Source of the DNA: Zobellia roscoffensis
GTDB lineage: Bacteria > Bacteroidota > Bacteroidia > Flavobacteriales > Flavobacteriaceae
NCBI RefSeq assembly: GCF_015330165.1
Contig: NZ_JADDXT010000002.1
Span: 4,318,911 to 4,382,910 of the forward strand
Length of the DNA: 64,000 nt
Reading direction: 5' to 3'
This document shows positions 53,390 through 61,537 of the stretch, piece by piece. The notes under the pieces were generated by a model that was given only the letters and a program-made list of their open reading frames with translations, did no database searches and had not been told where the DNA came from. The stretch's first letter is position 1. Each line of letters begins with the position of its first letter. The translations under genes and the position numbers were made by a program.

Positions 53390-55066
53390 TTAAAACTCAT
53401 CAGTTACACAACCTTGCGCGGCAGATGATACTGATCGTGCATATTTGTACAACACTCCTTTTTTGAACTTCAACTCAGGCTCTACCCAAGATTCTTTTCT
53501 TTTTGCAAATACTTCGTCTGATACCTCAACATTTATTGAATTGGTTTCAGCATCAATAGTAATAATATCCCCATCTTCTACCAAGGCAATGTTCCCACCT
53601 TCTTGTGCCTCTGGAGAAATGTGCCCTACAACAAAACCATGTGTACCTCCTGAAAAGCGACCATCTGTTATTAAAGCAACATCCTTACCAAGTCCTGCAC
53701 CCATAATAGCTGCAGTAGGCTTTAGCATTTCCGGCATACCCGGTCCTCCTTTTGGCCCTTCATAACGTATGACTACAACATCTCCTTTTTTCACCAAGCC
53801 CGTACGAATACCATCATTTGCAGCATACTCACCGTTAAATACTTTTGCCGTTCCTTTGAACAACAACCCTTCTTTACCTGTAATTTTTGCGACTGAACCG
53901 TTTTCAGCCAAGTTTCCGTACAACATACGCAAGTGCCCCGTAGCCTTAATAGGCTTATCCAAAGGCATGATTACATCTTGACCTTCTTCTAAATCCGGTA
54001 CACTTTCTAGGTTCTCCGCCAAGGTTTGTCCTGTTACGGTCAAACAATCACCATGCAGTATTCCATTTTTTAATAGATATTTCAATACCGCTGGAATTCC
54101 ACCAACACGGTGAACGTCTTCCATTAAATATTTACCGCTAGGTTTTAAATCCGCAATAAACGGAGTTGTATCACTAATATGTTGGAAATCTTGTAATGTA
54201 AAATCAATATCCGCAGCTCTTGCAATAGCCAAGAAGTGCAATACCGCATTTGTTGAACCACCCAATATTGTCACTAAACGGATAGCGTTCTCAAGAGATT
54301 TACGTGTAACAATATCCAAAGGCTTAATATCCTTCTCAATAAGTATACGCATTTGCTTACCCGCAGCTATACTTTCTTCTTTTTTATCATTACTAATAGC
54401 TGGGTTAGAAGAATTGTAAGGCATAGACATACCCAAAGCTTCAATTGCAGATGCCATTGTATTAGCTGTATACATACCTCCACAAGCCCCGGCTCCCGGA
54501 ATTGATTCTTTTATGACATTTTTGTATTCGGGCTCTTCCATAGTGCCCGCTACTTTCTCTCCCCATGCTTCAAAAGCAGAAACAATATCCAATCTTTTAT
54601 TATTATGACATCCTGATGCTACGGTACCACCGTAAACCAATATAGCAGGACGATTAAGACGCAACATTGCAATAAGGGCTCCCGGCATATTTTTATCACA
54701 GCCAACAACAGTTACAAGACCGTCATATGACATTCCCTGAACAACGGTCTCCATAGAATCTGCAATAATATCTCTTGACGGAAGAGAAAAACGCATTCCA
54801 GGGGTTCCCATAGATATACCATCACTTACACCAATAGTATTAAAAATAAGACCCACAGTTTCTTTAGAATTAACACCCTCTTTTACCAATTTGGCTAAAT
54901 CATTCAAGTGCATGTTACAAGGATTCCCCTCGTAACCGGTACTTGCAATCCCAATTAATGGTTTATTAAAATCTTCATCCTTAAAACCTATCGCATAAAG
55001 CATTGCTTGTGCAGCTGGTTGTGTTGAATCTTGTGTTACGTTTTTACTGTATTTATTCAGTTCCAT
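53390..55066 (-). CDS. ilvD: Dihydroxy-acid dehydratase
   Basis: 558 residues, full length. It dehydrates the dihydroxy acids to the 2-oxo acids of valine and isoleucine. Iron-sulfur ligands lie in GNPCNMHL (about residue 50), TVVGCDKNMPG (about 120) and AGACGGMYTANTM (about 193); the lysine and serine of the active site are in DGRFSGGTHGFVVGHISPEA. First gene of the ilv cluster, with a candidate promoter upstream. Confidence 0.96.
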   Translation of the reverse strand: MELNKYSKNVTQDSTQPAAQAMLYAIGFKDEDFNKPLIGIASTGYEGNPCNMHLNDLAKLVKEGVNSKETVGLIFNTIGVSDGISMGTPGMRFSLPSRDIIADSMETVVQGMSYDGLVTVVGCDKNMPGALIAMLRLNRPAILVYGGTVASGCHNNKRLDIVSAFEAWGEKVAGTMEEPEYKNVIKESIPGAGACGGMYTANTMASAIEALGMSMPYNSSNPAISNDKKEESIAAGKQMRILIEKDIKPLDIVTRKSLENAIRLVTILGGSTNAVLHFLAIARAADIDFTLQDFQHISDTTPFIADLKPSGKYLMEDVHRVGGIPAVLKYLLKNGILHGDCLTVTGQTLAENLESVPDLEEGQDVIMPLDKPIKATGHLRMLYGNLAENGSVAKITGKEGLLFKGTAKVFNGEYAANDGIRTGLVKKGDVVVIRYEGPKGGPGMPEMLKPTAAIMGAGLGKDVALITDGRFSGGTHGFVVGHISPEAQEGGNIALVEDGDIITIDAETNSINVEVSDEVFAKRKESWVEPELKFKKGVLYKYARSVSSAAQGCVTDEF

Positions 55067-55116
55067 TAAGCGCTATATAATTGGTTGTTCTTTTTACAAT
55101 ATGTACTCTCTATACT

Positions 55117-55124
55117 CAAAGGTA
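55117..55124 (-). promoter_or_regulatory. Promoter -7 box for the ilv operon
   Basis: Minus-strand TACCTTTG, exact fit to TAnnTTTG, 51 bases before the ilvD start. A TTG lies 15 bases further upstream, slightly closer than the usual -33 spacing. Confidence 0.5.
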
Positions 55125-55314
55125 TTCTTTTCTTAATTTCAACATTTTAAGTGTGGCTTTCCTATCTAAATCCAATAGCTTAAAAAATTATATAAAATAC
55201 TAATTTTCAATATTTTAACTAGTAAATTTTATCATATTCAATTCACACTAATTGAACCGAATTTCTTTACAATAATGGGCAAATCAGAATTTTCCTTGCA
55301 CCACAATCCGAAAA

Positions 55315-55356
55315 ACAAAAAAAGGCCTATATCAAATAAATTAGATACAGGCCTTT
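55315..55356 (-). terminator. Terminator of the pxp operon
   Basis: 13-bp stem with one mismatch, arms 55321-55333 and 55344-55356 (AAAGGCCTATATC against GATACAGGCCTTT). On the minus strand it runs into TTTTTTTGTTTTT. It stands about 140 bases after the pxpC stop. Confidence 0.82.
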
Positions 55357-55493
55357 CTAAACAATGAAAAACTGCATCACTCCCTTTTGAGAATGACCTT
55401 CACCACTATGATAGCACGTGTGTTTGTTTTCATTAGAACAATATTAGACAAAATGTTAGTGTATACCAATAAATTATTCGCAGAAATTCTTGA

Positions 55494-56342
55494 TTATAAT
55501 TGTGAATTCAATTTAAAACGAACCTCATCACCATATTTTTTCTGGGCAAGTACAGAAATTGCCCTATCCGACAGTTGTAAAATACGCGGATACCCCCCTG
55601 TGGTCTGACCATCTTTCATTAAAACAATCAATTTACCAGATGGAGTTAACTGCACCGTTCCAGGAAGCGTAGCAGATGTAATCATAGAAATTTGGAGTCC
55701 TTCTATTTTTTCTTCAAGCTGATAGGCCATTCTATTATTTTCATTAGATATACTGAATTTCTTTCCAAACAACATTTCCAATTGTTTATCCGAAAGATTT
55801 TCATACTCAGGTCCATGACCCACTTTCAATTCTATTTCATCTAAAAAGGAATCTACTATTAACTTGCTGATTTTTGGCTCAAAATACGAACACACATCAT
55901 ACGCCAATTCATCACCATCCACTAAGTGGTTCTTTTTTGTTACCGATGAGAAAAATGAACGACTCCCTAAGACCAAAGGTGCTTTAAAGCCCCCTTTTAC
56001 AGCTAGATAGTTTCTGAAACCTTTTTTAAGCTTCCCATAAGAGAGGATATCTCCTTTATTCACCTTTATCACCTCATAATTAGCAATAGGCTCATTATTT
56101 AACGTAGCAGAAAGCAAAGCCCCTCCCATGCTAATATACGTTTCCTCTTCAAACAGCAAGGTTGGTCCCGTCATAGTTATTTCTAATACTGCGGCATGGG
56201 CATCATTATCCAAAAGCTGGTTGGCTTTCTTTGCAGAAAAACCATCCATAAAACCTGCAACAGGAACACCTTTGTTTAAATAACCGTACCTACCAATATC
56301 TTGTACAGCTGTAAAAAGACCTGATTTGAGCACCTTAAGCAT
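55494..56342 (-). CDS. pxpC: 5-oxoprolinase subunit C (biotin-dependent carboxyltransferase family)
   Basis: 282 residues. Signatures of the family (formerly KipA/YbgK): VLKSGLFTAVQDIGRYGY at the start, GVPVAGFMDGFSAKKANQLL, and near the end GKLIVLMKDGQTTGGYPRI. Together with PxpA and PxpB it makes the ATP-driven enzyme that opens 5-oxoproline (pyroglutamate) to glutamate, a damage-repair function. The start overlaps the pxpB end by 8 bases. Confidence 0.92.
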   Translation of the reverse strand: MLKVLKSGLFTAVQDIGRYGYLNKGVPVAGFMDGFSAKKANQLLDNDAHAAVLEITMTGPTLLFEEETYISMGGALLSATLNNEPIANYEVIKVNKGDILSYGKLKKGFRNYLAVKGGFKAPLVLGSRSFFSSVTKKNHLVDGDELAYDVCSYFEPKISKLIVDSFLDEIELKVGHGPEYENLSDKQLEMLFGKKFSISNENNRMAYQLEEKIEGLQISMITSATLPGTVQLTPSGKLIVLMKDGQTTGGYPRILQLSDRAISVLAQKKYGDEVRFKLNSQL

Positions 56343-57072
56343 CTAATACTATTTTTTCCAGTTTGTAAATACCTACTTCACTTTCAATTTTACGCAAATC
56401 AAACTCGGCCCTTGTAATCTTGTAGAATTGTACTTGGTCTCCAACACTTACAAAACATGGTTCTTCTGCTTTAGGGTCAAACATAGGCACAGAACAATTT
56501 CCTATTATATTCCACCCGCCAGGTGATTCCTGAGGATAAACGCCGGTTTGCTTCCCTGCTAAACCAACGGCGCCACTCAAAACCTTAGAACGCGGCTCCT
56601 CCCTTCTATTAAATTGTAATTCTTCTGGAACCCCACCTAGATATGTAAACCCCGGTAAGAAACCTATACCGAACACCGTATACACCTGAGATGTATGTAG
56701 CTCGATTATCTCCTTTATACTTTTTCCTGATTTTTGAGAAATTTCATTTAAGTCAATCCCAAAATCCTCATCATAGCACACGGGCAAACGCCACAACACC
56801 TTTTGACGTTTCACCACCTTAATATCTTCCTTATACCAATTAAGGAGTTTAGTCTTTAATTCTTTAAAATTAATTGGTTCTTCCCTATAGATAAGCGTGA
56901 CTGAATTATATGCGGGTACAATTTCCCATTCCTCATTCTTTAAACAACATTTTTTAAGATACTGGGTAAATTGCAATATATCTTCTAAAATAGCCACATC
57001 TACCCTGCCCGGCCACTCTAATAGAATAGCATGAATCCCAAAAGGACGTATGGAAATAGAATAATTATTCAC
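56335..57072 (-). CDS. pxpB: 5-oxoprolinase subunit B
   Basis: 245 residues. KipI/YbgJ family: ISIRPFGIHAILLEW, then LPVCYDEDFGIDL and FGIGFLPGFTYLGGVPEEL, RREEPRSKVLSGAVGLAGKQ and PQESPGGWNIIG, all conserved. It forms the catalytic pair with PxpC. Stop and start overlap the neighbouring genes (4 bases with pxpA), so the three are translated together. Confidence 0.93.
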   Translation of the reverse strand: MNNYSISIRPFGIHAILLEWPGRVDVAILEDILQFTQYLKKCCLKNEEWEIVPAYNSVTLIYREEPINFKELKTKLLNWYKEDIKVVKRQKVLWRLPVCYDEDFGIDLNEISQKSGKSIKEIIELHTSQVYTVFGIGFLPGFTYLGGVPEELQFNRREEPRSKVLSGAVGLAGKQTGVYPQESPGGWNIIGNCSVPMFDPKAEEPCFVSVGDQVQFYKITRAEFDLRKIESEVGIYKLEKIVLDA

Positions 57073-57812
57073 TTTTTTATAAAAATATTATGGTTTGGTA
57101 ATTCTTGAGTAAGATACAATACTATTTCTAATGCCAAAGGTGTATCTCCATGAATACAAAAGGTATCTCCTAAAATTGAAACTACTTCTCCACTAACGGT
57201 CTTCACTCTATTGTAATTTACCATTTCTATCACATGCTTTAAAACTTGTCGTTTATCTATTATAAGGGCCTTACTTTCTTTTCTGGGCACCAGACTTAAA
57301 TTGGCCTGATAATTGCGATCAGCAAATACTTCATATTGTATTTTGTAATCTTCCCGCAATGCTTCCTTTGCTATTTCTGAAGCATATGGCACATAAATAC
57401 AAATATCTTTCCTGTACTCTTCAATAGACTCTAAGAAACAAAGTGCCAAAGAAGTATTCTTAGCTATGTCATTATACAGAGCTCCATGTGGTTTTATATG
57501 ATGAAGTTTTACTCCTTCTTTCCTCATCACCTCAACTAAGTTTTTTACTTGCTCCCGTATACTCGTAATAAGTTCTTTTGAATCAATCTCCATAGAAAAT
57601 CTTCCAAAATTGACTTTATCAGGGTATGAAGGGTGAGCTCCCATTAATACTTTGTTCGCTTTTGCCAACTGCACTACATGACTCATTGTCCTCCTATCAC
57701 CCGCATGACCTCCACAAGCTATATTACAGGAAGAAAGCAAAGGCAGTAGTAGTTTTTCGTTGCCAATACCCTCCCCAACATCACAGTTCAAATCAATATA
57801 GTTACCCTTCAT
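57069..57812 (-). CDS. pxpA: 5-oxoprolinase subunit A (LamB/YcsF family)
   Basis: 247 residues from the ATG at 57810-57812; an upstream in-frame start at 57929 would add 39 basic residues unlike the family. The family signature IDLNCDVGEGIGNEK opens the protein, followed by SCNIACGGHAGDRRTM, GAHPSYPD, LHHIKPHGALYND, EVFADRNYQ and FCIHGDTPLA. It heads the pxpABC operon. Confidence 0.94.
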   Translation of the reverse strand: MKGNYIDLNCDVGEGIGNEKLLLPLLSSCNIACGGHAGDRRTMSHVVQLAKANKVLMGAHPSYPDKVNFGRFSMEIDSKELITSIREQVKNLVEVMRKEGVKLHHIKPHGALYNDIAKNTSLALCFLESIEEYRKDICIYVPYASEIAKEALREDYKIQYEVFADRNYQANLSLVPRKESKALIIDKRQVLKHVIEMVNYNRVKTVSGEVVSILGDTFCIHGDTPLALEIVLYLTQELPNHNIFIKK

Positions 57813-58093
57813 CTTAAAATTTAAATTTCTAAAATACTCATTAACTTTTAGACTTTTTGTGAGAAAACACCTTGTCTTAACCAAGAATAGACCCAATAAA
57901 CCATCTCTCGTAAGCCCTCGTTTCACCACAGTTTTAACATTTTTTAATGCCGTTTATCTAAAAAATTGCAGTTCATCTAAAACTAGGGTGCTGTATGTCG
58001 AATCTTTATAATATCCAGAAAATTTACGGGTTATTATTATCCCAAATCGAACTTCCCCCCTCATTTTAACAGGGGCCAAATTGACCTACTGAA

Positions 58094-58537
58094 ATGAATT
58101 GTTTAGAATGTAATAAAGAACTTGGTTATACGGACCACAAACATTCAATGGACACCTTAGGTGTTGAATTATGTAGTGAACATAGACCAAGAATGCTAAA
58201 GTTAATAGAGATTAACAAAACCCCTCGTGAAGCTATACAACTATATTATGGTTTAAAGGAAGCAGGCATTCCTTCTATGTTGGAATGGTGGGATGGCTCA
58301 AAATCTATAGACATAGCTATCTCTAGAGTAAAACTTAATATTGAAGTAGATACTGAGTACCACATGATGACTCATGAACAAGCTATAAATGACCTTGAAG
58401 AAGCCATGCATTCTTTCAAGAATGGCTTTACCACTATAAGAATACCTCACGTTCTTATAAAATATTATCTTAAAGAAACCGTTACAAATATTCTAGGGAT
58501 AATGGAAGGCTTGCGTGTACATATCAAAGCGATATAA
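58094..58537 (+). CDS. Unknown protein with zinc ribbon and nuclease-like core
   Basis: 147 residues, cytosolic. Residues 3-29 look like a zinc-binding site (CLECNKELG, then His15/His17, LCSEH). After a helical part, residues about 78-110 show SIDIAISRVKLNIEVDTEYHMMTH, with the strand-acidic-strand pattern of small PD-(D/E)xK or DUF559-type nucleases (candidate Asp, Glu-x-Asp), followed by a helix and the strand FTTIRIPHVLI. No family name is recognised with certainty. It is divergent from pxpA and 18 bases upstream of a membrane protein gene. Confidence 0.6.
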   Translation: MNCLECNKELGYTDHKHSMDTLGVELCSEHRPRMLKLIEINKTPREAIQLYYGLKEAGIPSMLEWWDGSKSIDIAISRVKLNIEVDTEYHMMTHEQAINDLEEAMHSFKNGFTTIRIPHVLIKYYLKETVTNILGIMEGLRVHIKAI

Positions 58538-58555
58538 ACTTAAAACCTTATTGCC

Positions 58556-59119
58556 ATGTCAAATATTACAAAGATTTTAAAGACTCCGTTGAGAATTTCA
58601 ATCGCAATTTTGTTGTTGGGCATGTTATCACGTATTTTTCATTGGGCGTATGCCACAGAAACTATTTTTATAGCATTTACGGCTATTCTTGTGCTATATA
58701 CTATCCGTTTCTGGAAAAAGGACACCAAACTCTTTATTGACATTGTTAAAATGGTAATGGTAACAAGTTGGGCTCTTAATGGGCTTTTTAGGGTAGTAGA
58801 CTTACCTTTTACCCTGTTATTTCAAATTCTTATCGCCATTTCTTTTATTACTTGGTTCATCATGGAAGGCACAGCCTACTTTTTGGACGAGGACCGTAGA
58901 CAAAAAAATAACATGGCCCGTGTACTATGGAATTTAGCTATGGTAATAGGTGCTTTGGCTATTATTGCCGGAAGCCTTTTAAACATGCTGAATGCATCCT
59001 ATGCTATTCCTCTTCTTGCTATAGGTATAACCATCATAGTTGCCTATATCTTAAAAGATGTCTTTGCTGCCAGCAAGAAAGGAAAAGAAGACCACGGAAA
59101 CGGGGAGTTCCAGTTATAA
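58556..59119 (+). CDS. Unknown integral membrane protein
   Basis: 187 residues with about six hydrophobic segments (residues 13-28, 32-50, 60-78, 82-101, 122-142, 146-164) and a short charged C-terminal tail (SKKGKEDHGNGE). I recognise no family. It may be co-transcribed with the preceding zinc-ribbon gene (18-base gap). Confidence 0.65.
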   Translation: MSNITKILKTPLRISIAILLLGMLSRIFHWAYATETIFIAFTAILVLYTIRFWKKDTKLFIDIVKMVMVTSWALNGLFRVVDLPFTLLFQILIAISFITWFIMEGTAYFLDEDRRQKNNMARVLWNLAMVIGALAIIAGSLLNMLNASYAIPLLAIGITIIVAYILKDVFAASKKGKEDHGNGEFQL

Positions 59120-59470
59120 GTATTACCCCTCATACACACTTAAAATAAAAGGCTACCCCTGCAAAAAGCTATTCTAGGTACTTAATACGTACAACCATAT
59201 AAATTCCTACAATTCAACTTCAGCGCTCTTAGCTGCCTATACAAGTAACAACGCTAACGTACTTAATCCAACCCTACACCTCCTACACTAATTTTAACGC
59301 TAGACGAACTGTTTTAAAAGGCTGTTCAGGCGATTTTTGACCTTTTCCTTTCGTAGAACTATAACTACTGCTTACCGACGTTCTGGTTTTCAATCGAATT
59401 TAATGCCCTTTGCACGATATATACCGGTATCAACATCATAGAATTACGTTTTATATATAAACCATTTACT
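59120..59470. other. Intergenic stretch after the membrane protein gene
   Basis: About 350 bases without a supported gene, terminator or repeat. It leads into the two tiny membrane ORFs and presumably contains the promoter of the first. Confidence 0.4.
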
Positions 59471-59572
59471 ATGAAAGAAAAAACTACACTTAACGATTAT
59501 CTTGTTTATGCCTTTTGCGCCTTTTGTTTTTTATGGTCGCTGTATGTTATATTTTTCACAATAGTACCCTGA
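59471..59572 (+). CDS. Tiny membrane protein, 33 residues
   Basis: ATG at 59471, TGA at 59570-59572. The product starts MKEKTTLNDYLVYAF and has one membrane helix (about residues 11-31, rich in Phe, Cys, Trp and Val). A hairpin with T run follows about 80 bases later. A second ORF of nearly the same length, charge pattern and single helix follows at 59753, and that parallel supports both being real. Function unknown; small accessory subunits of membrane complexes are a possibility. Confidence 0.4.
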   Translation: MKEKTTLNDYLVYAFCAFCFLWSLYVIFFTIVP

Positions 59573-59648
59573 CCCCAATAAATGCAGACATCAGAATACC
59601 TTTATCAAAGCTGAACGTTTATCTGACAAAGGAACGCATCAATAAATA

Positions 59649-59694
59649 CCCCAAAATTCAGGGAACTTTTACCCAAAAATTGTGGGGTTTTTCT
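59649..59694 (+). terminator. Terminator after the first tiny ORF
   Basis: Stem CCCCAAAATT (from 59649) pairing with AATTGTGGGG (to 59687), one mismatch, followed by TTTTTC. It lies between the two tiny ORFs. Confidence 0.65.
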
Positions 59695-59752
59695 TTGCTT
59701 TATTATGCGTGTATACTTTTACATTTGTGAAGGAACAACAGATAATCATTTT

Positions 59753-59851
59753 ATGAAAACAAGAGACAAACTCACCTACGCCTATGTTGCATTCAATGTA
59801 ATTTTTATAATCGCGATGGCGATTTTTCTTTACAACAATTCTCCATTTTAG
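59753..59851 (+). CDS. Tiny membrane protein, 32 residues
   Basis: ATG at 59753, TAG at 59849-59851, with AGGAA about 20 bases before. The product begins MKTRDKLTYAYVAF and has one helix (about residues 10-27) then NNSPF. Similar in layout to the ORF at 59471. It is closed by a terminator 30 bases downstream. Function unknown. Confidence 0.42.
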   Translation: MKTRDKLTYAYVAFNVIFIIAMAIFLYNNSPF

Positions 59852-59882
59852 GATTGTCAAAATTTCAAACTTAGATTACCTG

Positions 59883-59917
59883 GCCCCTTTCTTTAGTATA
59901 AGTTAGGGGCTTTTTTA
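59883..59917 (+). terminator. Terminator after the second tiny ORF
   Basis: Stem GCCCCT (59883-59888) with AGGGGC (59905-59910), sixteen-base loop, then TTTTTT. It stands in the convergent gap before the yifB stop. Confidence 0.7.
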
Positions 59918-59938
59918 TGGCTTAACTCCCAGAAATCA

Positions 59939-61474
59939 CTACCCCAACCAACCCTCTCTATCCAAGCTGCGGTATTGTATAGCTTCAGCAATATGAGTTC
60001 CATTTACCGCCTCCACACCTGCTAAATCCGCAATAGTGCGTCCTACTTTTAAAATACGGTCATAGGCACGTGCAGACAAATTCAGTCGCTCCATAGCATT
60101 CTTCAATAATTCTTTTGAAGCTTCATCCAACTTACAGAATTCCCGTATCTGTTTTGTATTCATTTGTGCATTATAATGAACACTTGGAAGCTCTTCAAAG
60201 CGTTTGGTCTGAAGTTCTCTTGCCGCTGTAACCCGTTTTCTAATATCCACACTACTCTCTCCTTTTCTATCTTCTGACAATTTCTCAAAAGGAACCGGAG
60301 TCACTTCAATATGAATATCAATACGATCCAACAAGGGCCCGGAAATCTTACTTAAATACCGTTGCATTTCAGCCGGAGAGGAAGTCACTGGAGCATCTGG
60401 ATCATTAAAATAGCCACCCGGACTAGGGTTCATACTCGCCACCAACATAAAACTACTGGGGTATGTAACCGTAAAACGCGCACGTGCTATGGTCACCTCT
60501 CGGTCTTCCATAGGCTGGCGCATTACTTCTAATACTCTTCTTTCAAATTCTGGTAGTTCATCTAAAAATAGGACACCATTATGTGATAATGAAATTTCAC
60601 CTGGTTGTGGATAGCTTCCTCCACCGACGAGTGCAGCAGAACTTATAGTGTGATGAGGATTTCTAAACGGACGCTGACTCATAAGTCCCATGTTCTTTAT
60701 CTTTCCAACCACACTATGAATTTTTGTGGTCTCCAAAGCCTCATGCAGAGTCATAGGCGGTAAAATTGATGGCAACCGTTTGGCGAGCATTGTTTTTCCC
60801 GCTCCGGGAGGTCCCACCAAAATAATATTATGACCGCCTGCCGCAGCGATTTCCATAGAACGCTTTATACTCTCTTGTCCTTTTACATCTGCAAAATCGA
60901 ATTCAGGAAAATCCAATGTCTTATAAAACTCTTCTCGCGTGTTGATAATAGTTTGTTCTAACGGAGTTCCTTTATCAAAAAACTCGATAACCTCACTTAT
61001 ATTCTCAACTCCGTAGACTTTTAAGTCAGACACAATAGCAGCTTCCTTTGCATTTTCCTTCGGAAGAATAAAACCTTCAAAACCCTCTTCTTTTGCTTTA
61101 ATTGCAATTGGTAATCCTCCTTTTATAGGATGAAGACTTCCATCTAACGAAAGCTCACCCATTATAATATATTTTTCTACGTTCTCTGATTTAATCTGAC
61201 CTGATGCCGTTAGAATACCAATGGCCAGAGTCAGGTCATATGCGGAACCTTCTTTTCGTAAGTCCGCCGGAGCAAGATTCAAGGTGATTTTCTTGCCCGG
61301 AATCTTATACCCATTATTTAAAAGTGCTGCTGCAATACGATAGTTACTTTCTTTTATGGCATTATCAGGTAGACCTACCAAGTGGTATCCAACTCCTTTA
61401 TCAACATTTACTTCGCATGTTATAGTAGTTGCATCTACTCCAAAAACGGCACTTCCAAAAACTTTGGTGAGCAT
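59939..61474 (-). CDS. YifB/ComM-family AAA ATPase (Mg-chelatase-like)
   Basis: 511 residues. The N-terminal lon-protease-like fold (about 1-170) is followed by an AAA module with Walker A GPPGAGKT at residues 221-228, Walker B GVLFLDELPEF and the family phrase RPFRNPHHTISSAALVGGG, then the C-terminal RAYDRILKVGRTIADL domain. In other bacteria ComM is a helicase that drives branch migration during natural transformation. A link to uptake of DNA from T6SS-killed cells is conceivable but unsupported here. Single gene on the minus strand. Confidence 0.9.
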   Translation of the reverse strand: MLTKVFGSAVFGVDATTITCEVNVDKGVGYHLVGLPDNAIKESNYRIAAALLNNGYKIPGKKITLNLAPADLRKEGSAYDLTLAIGILTASGQIKSENVEKYIIMGELSLDGSLHPIKGGLPIAIKAKEEGFEGFILPKENAKEAAIVSDLKVYGVENISEVIEFFDKGTPLEQTIINTREEFYKTLDFPEFDFADVKGQESIKRSMEIAAAGGHNIILVGPPGAGKTMLAKRLPSILPPMTLHEALETTKIHSVVGKIKNMGLMSQRPFRNPHHTISSAALVGGGSYPQPGEISLSHNGVLFLDELPEFERRVLEVMRQPMEDREVTIARARFTVTYPSSFMLVASMNPSPGGYFNDPDAPVTSSPAEMQRYLSKISGPLLDRIDIHIEVTPVPFEKLSEDRKGESSVDIRKRVTAARELQTKRFEELPSVHYNAQMNTKQIREFCKLDEASKELLKNAMERLNLSARAYDRILKVGRTIADLAGVEAVNGTHIAEAIQYRSLDREGWLG

Positions 61475-61537
61475 ATTTATTTGCTATTTAGTATACTATG
61501 GTTAGTTTTTTATTTAAATATATTTCAATCTGCATCC

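Larger units (their letters stand above)
55067..55493. other. Intergenic stretch between pxpC and ilvD
   Basis: About 430 bases. It holds the ilvD promoter candidate (55117-55124), a very AT-rich middle, and the terminator of the pxp genes (55321-55356). No gene is supported. Confidence 0.5.

Noticed and set aside
57813..57929. Upstream start for pxpA adding 39 residues
   Set aside because: The added part is basic and unlike the family, while the ATG at 57812 lies directly before the conserved IDLNCDVGEG motif.
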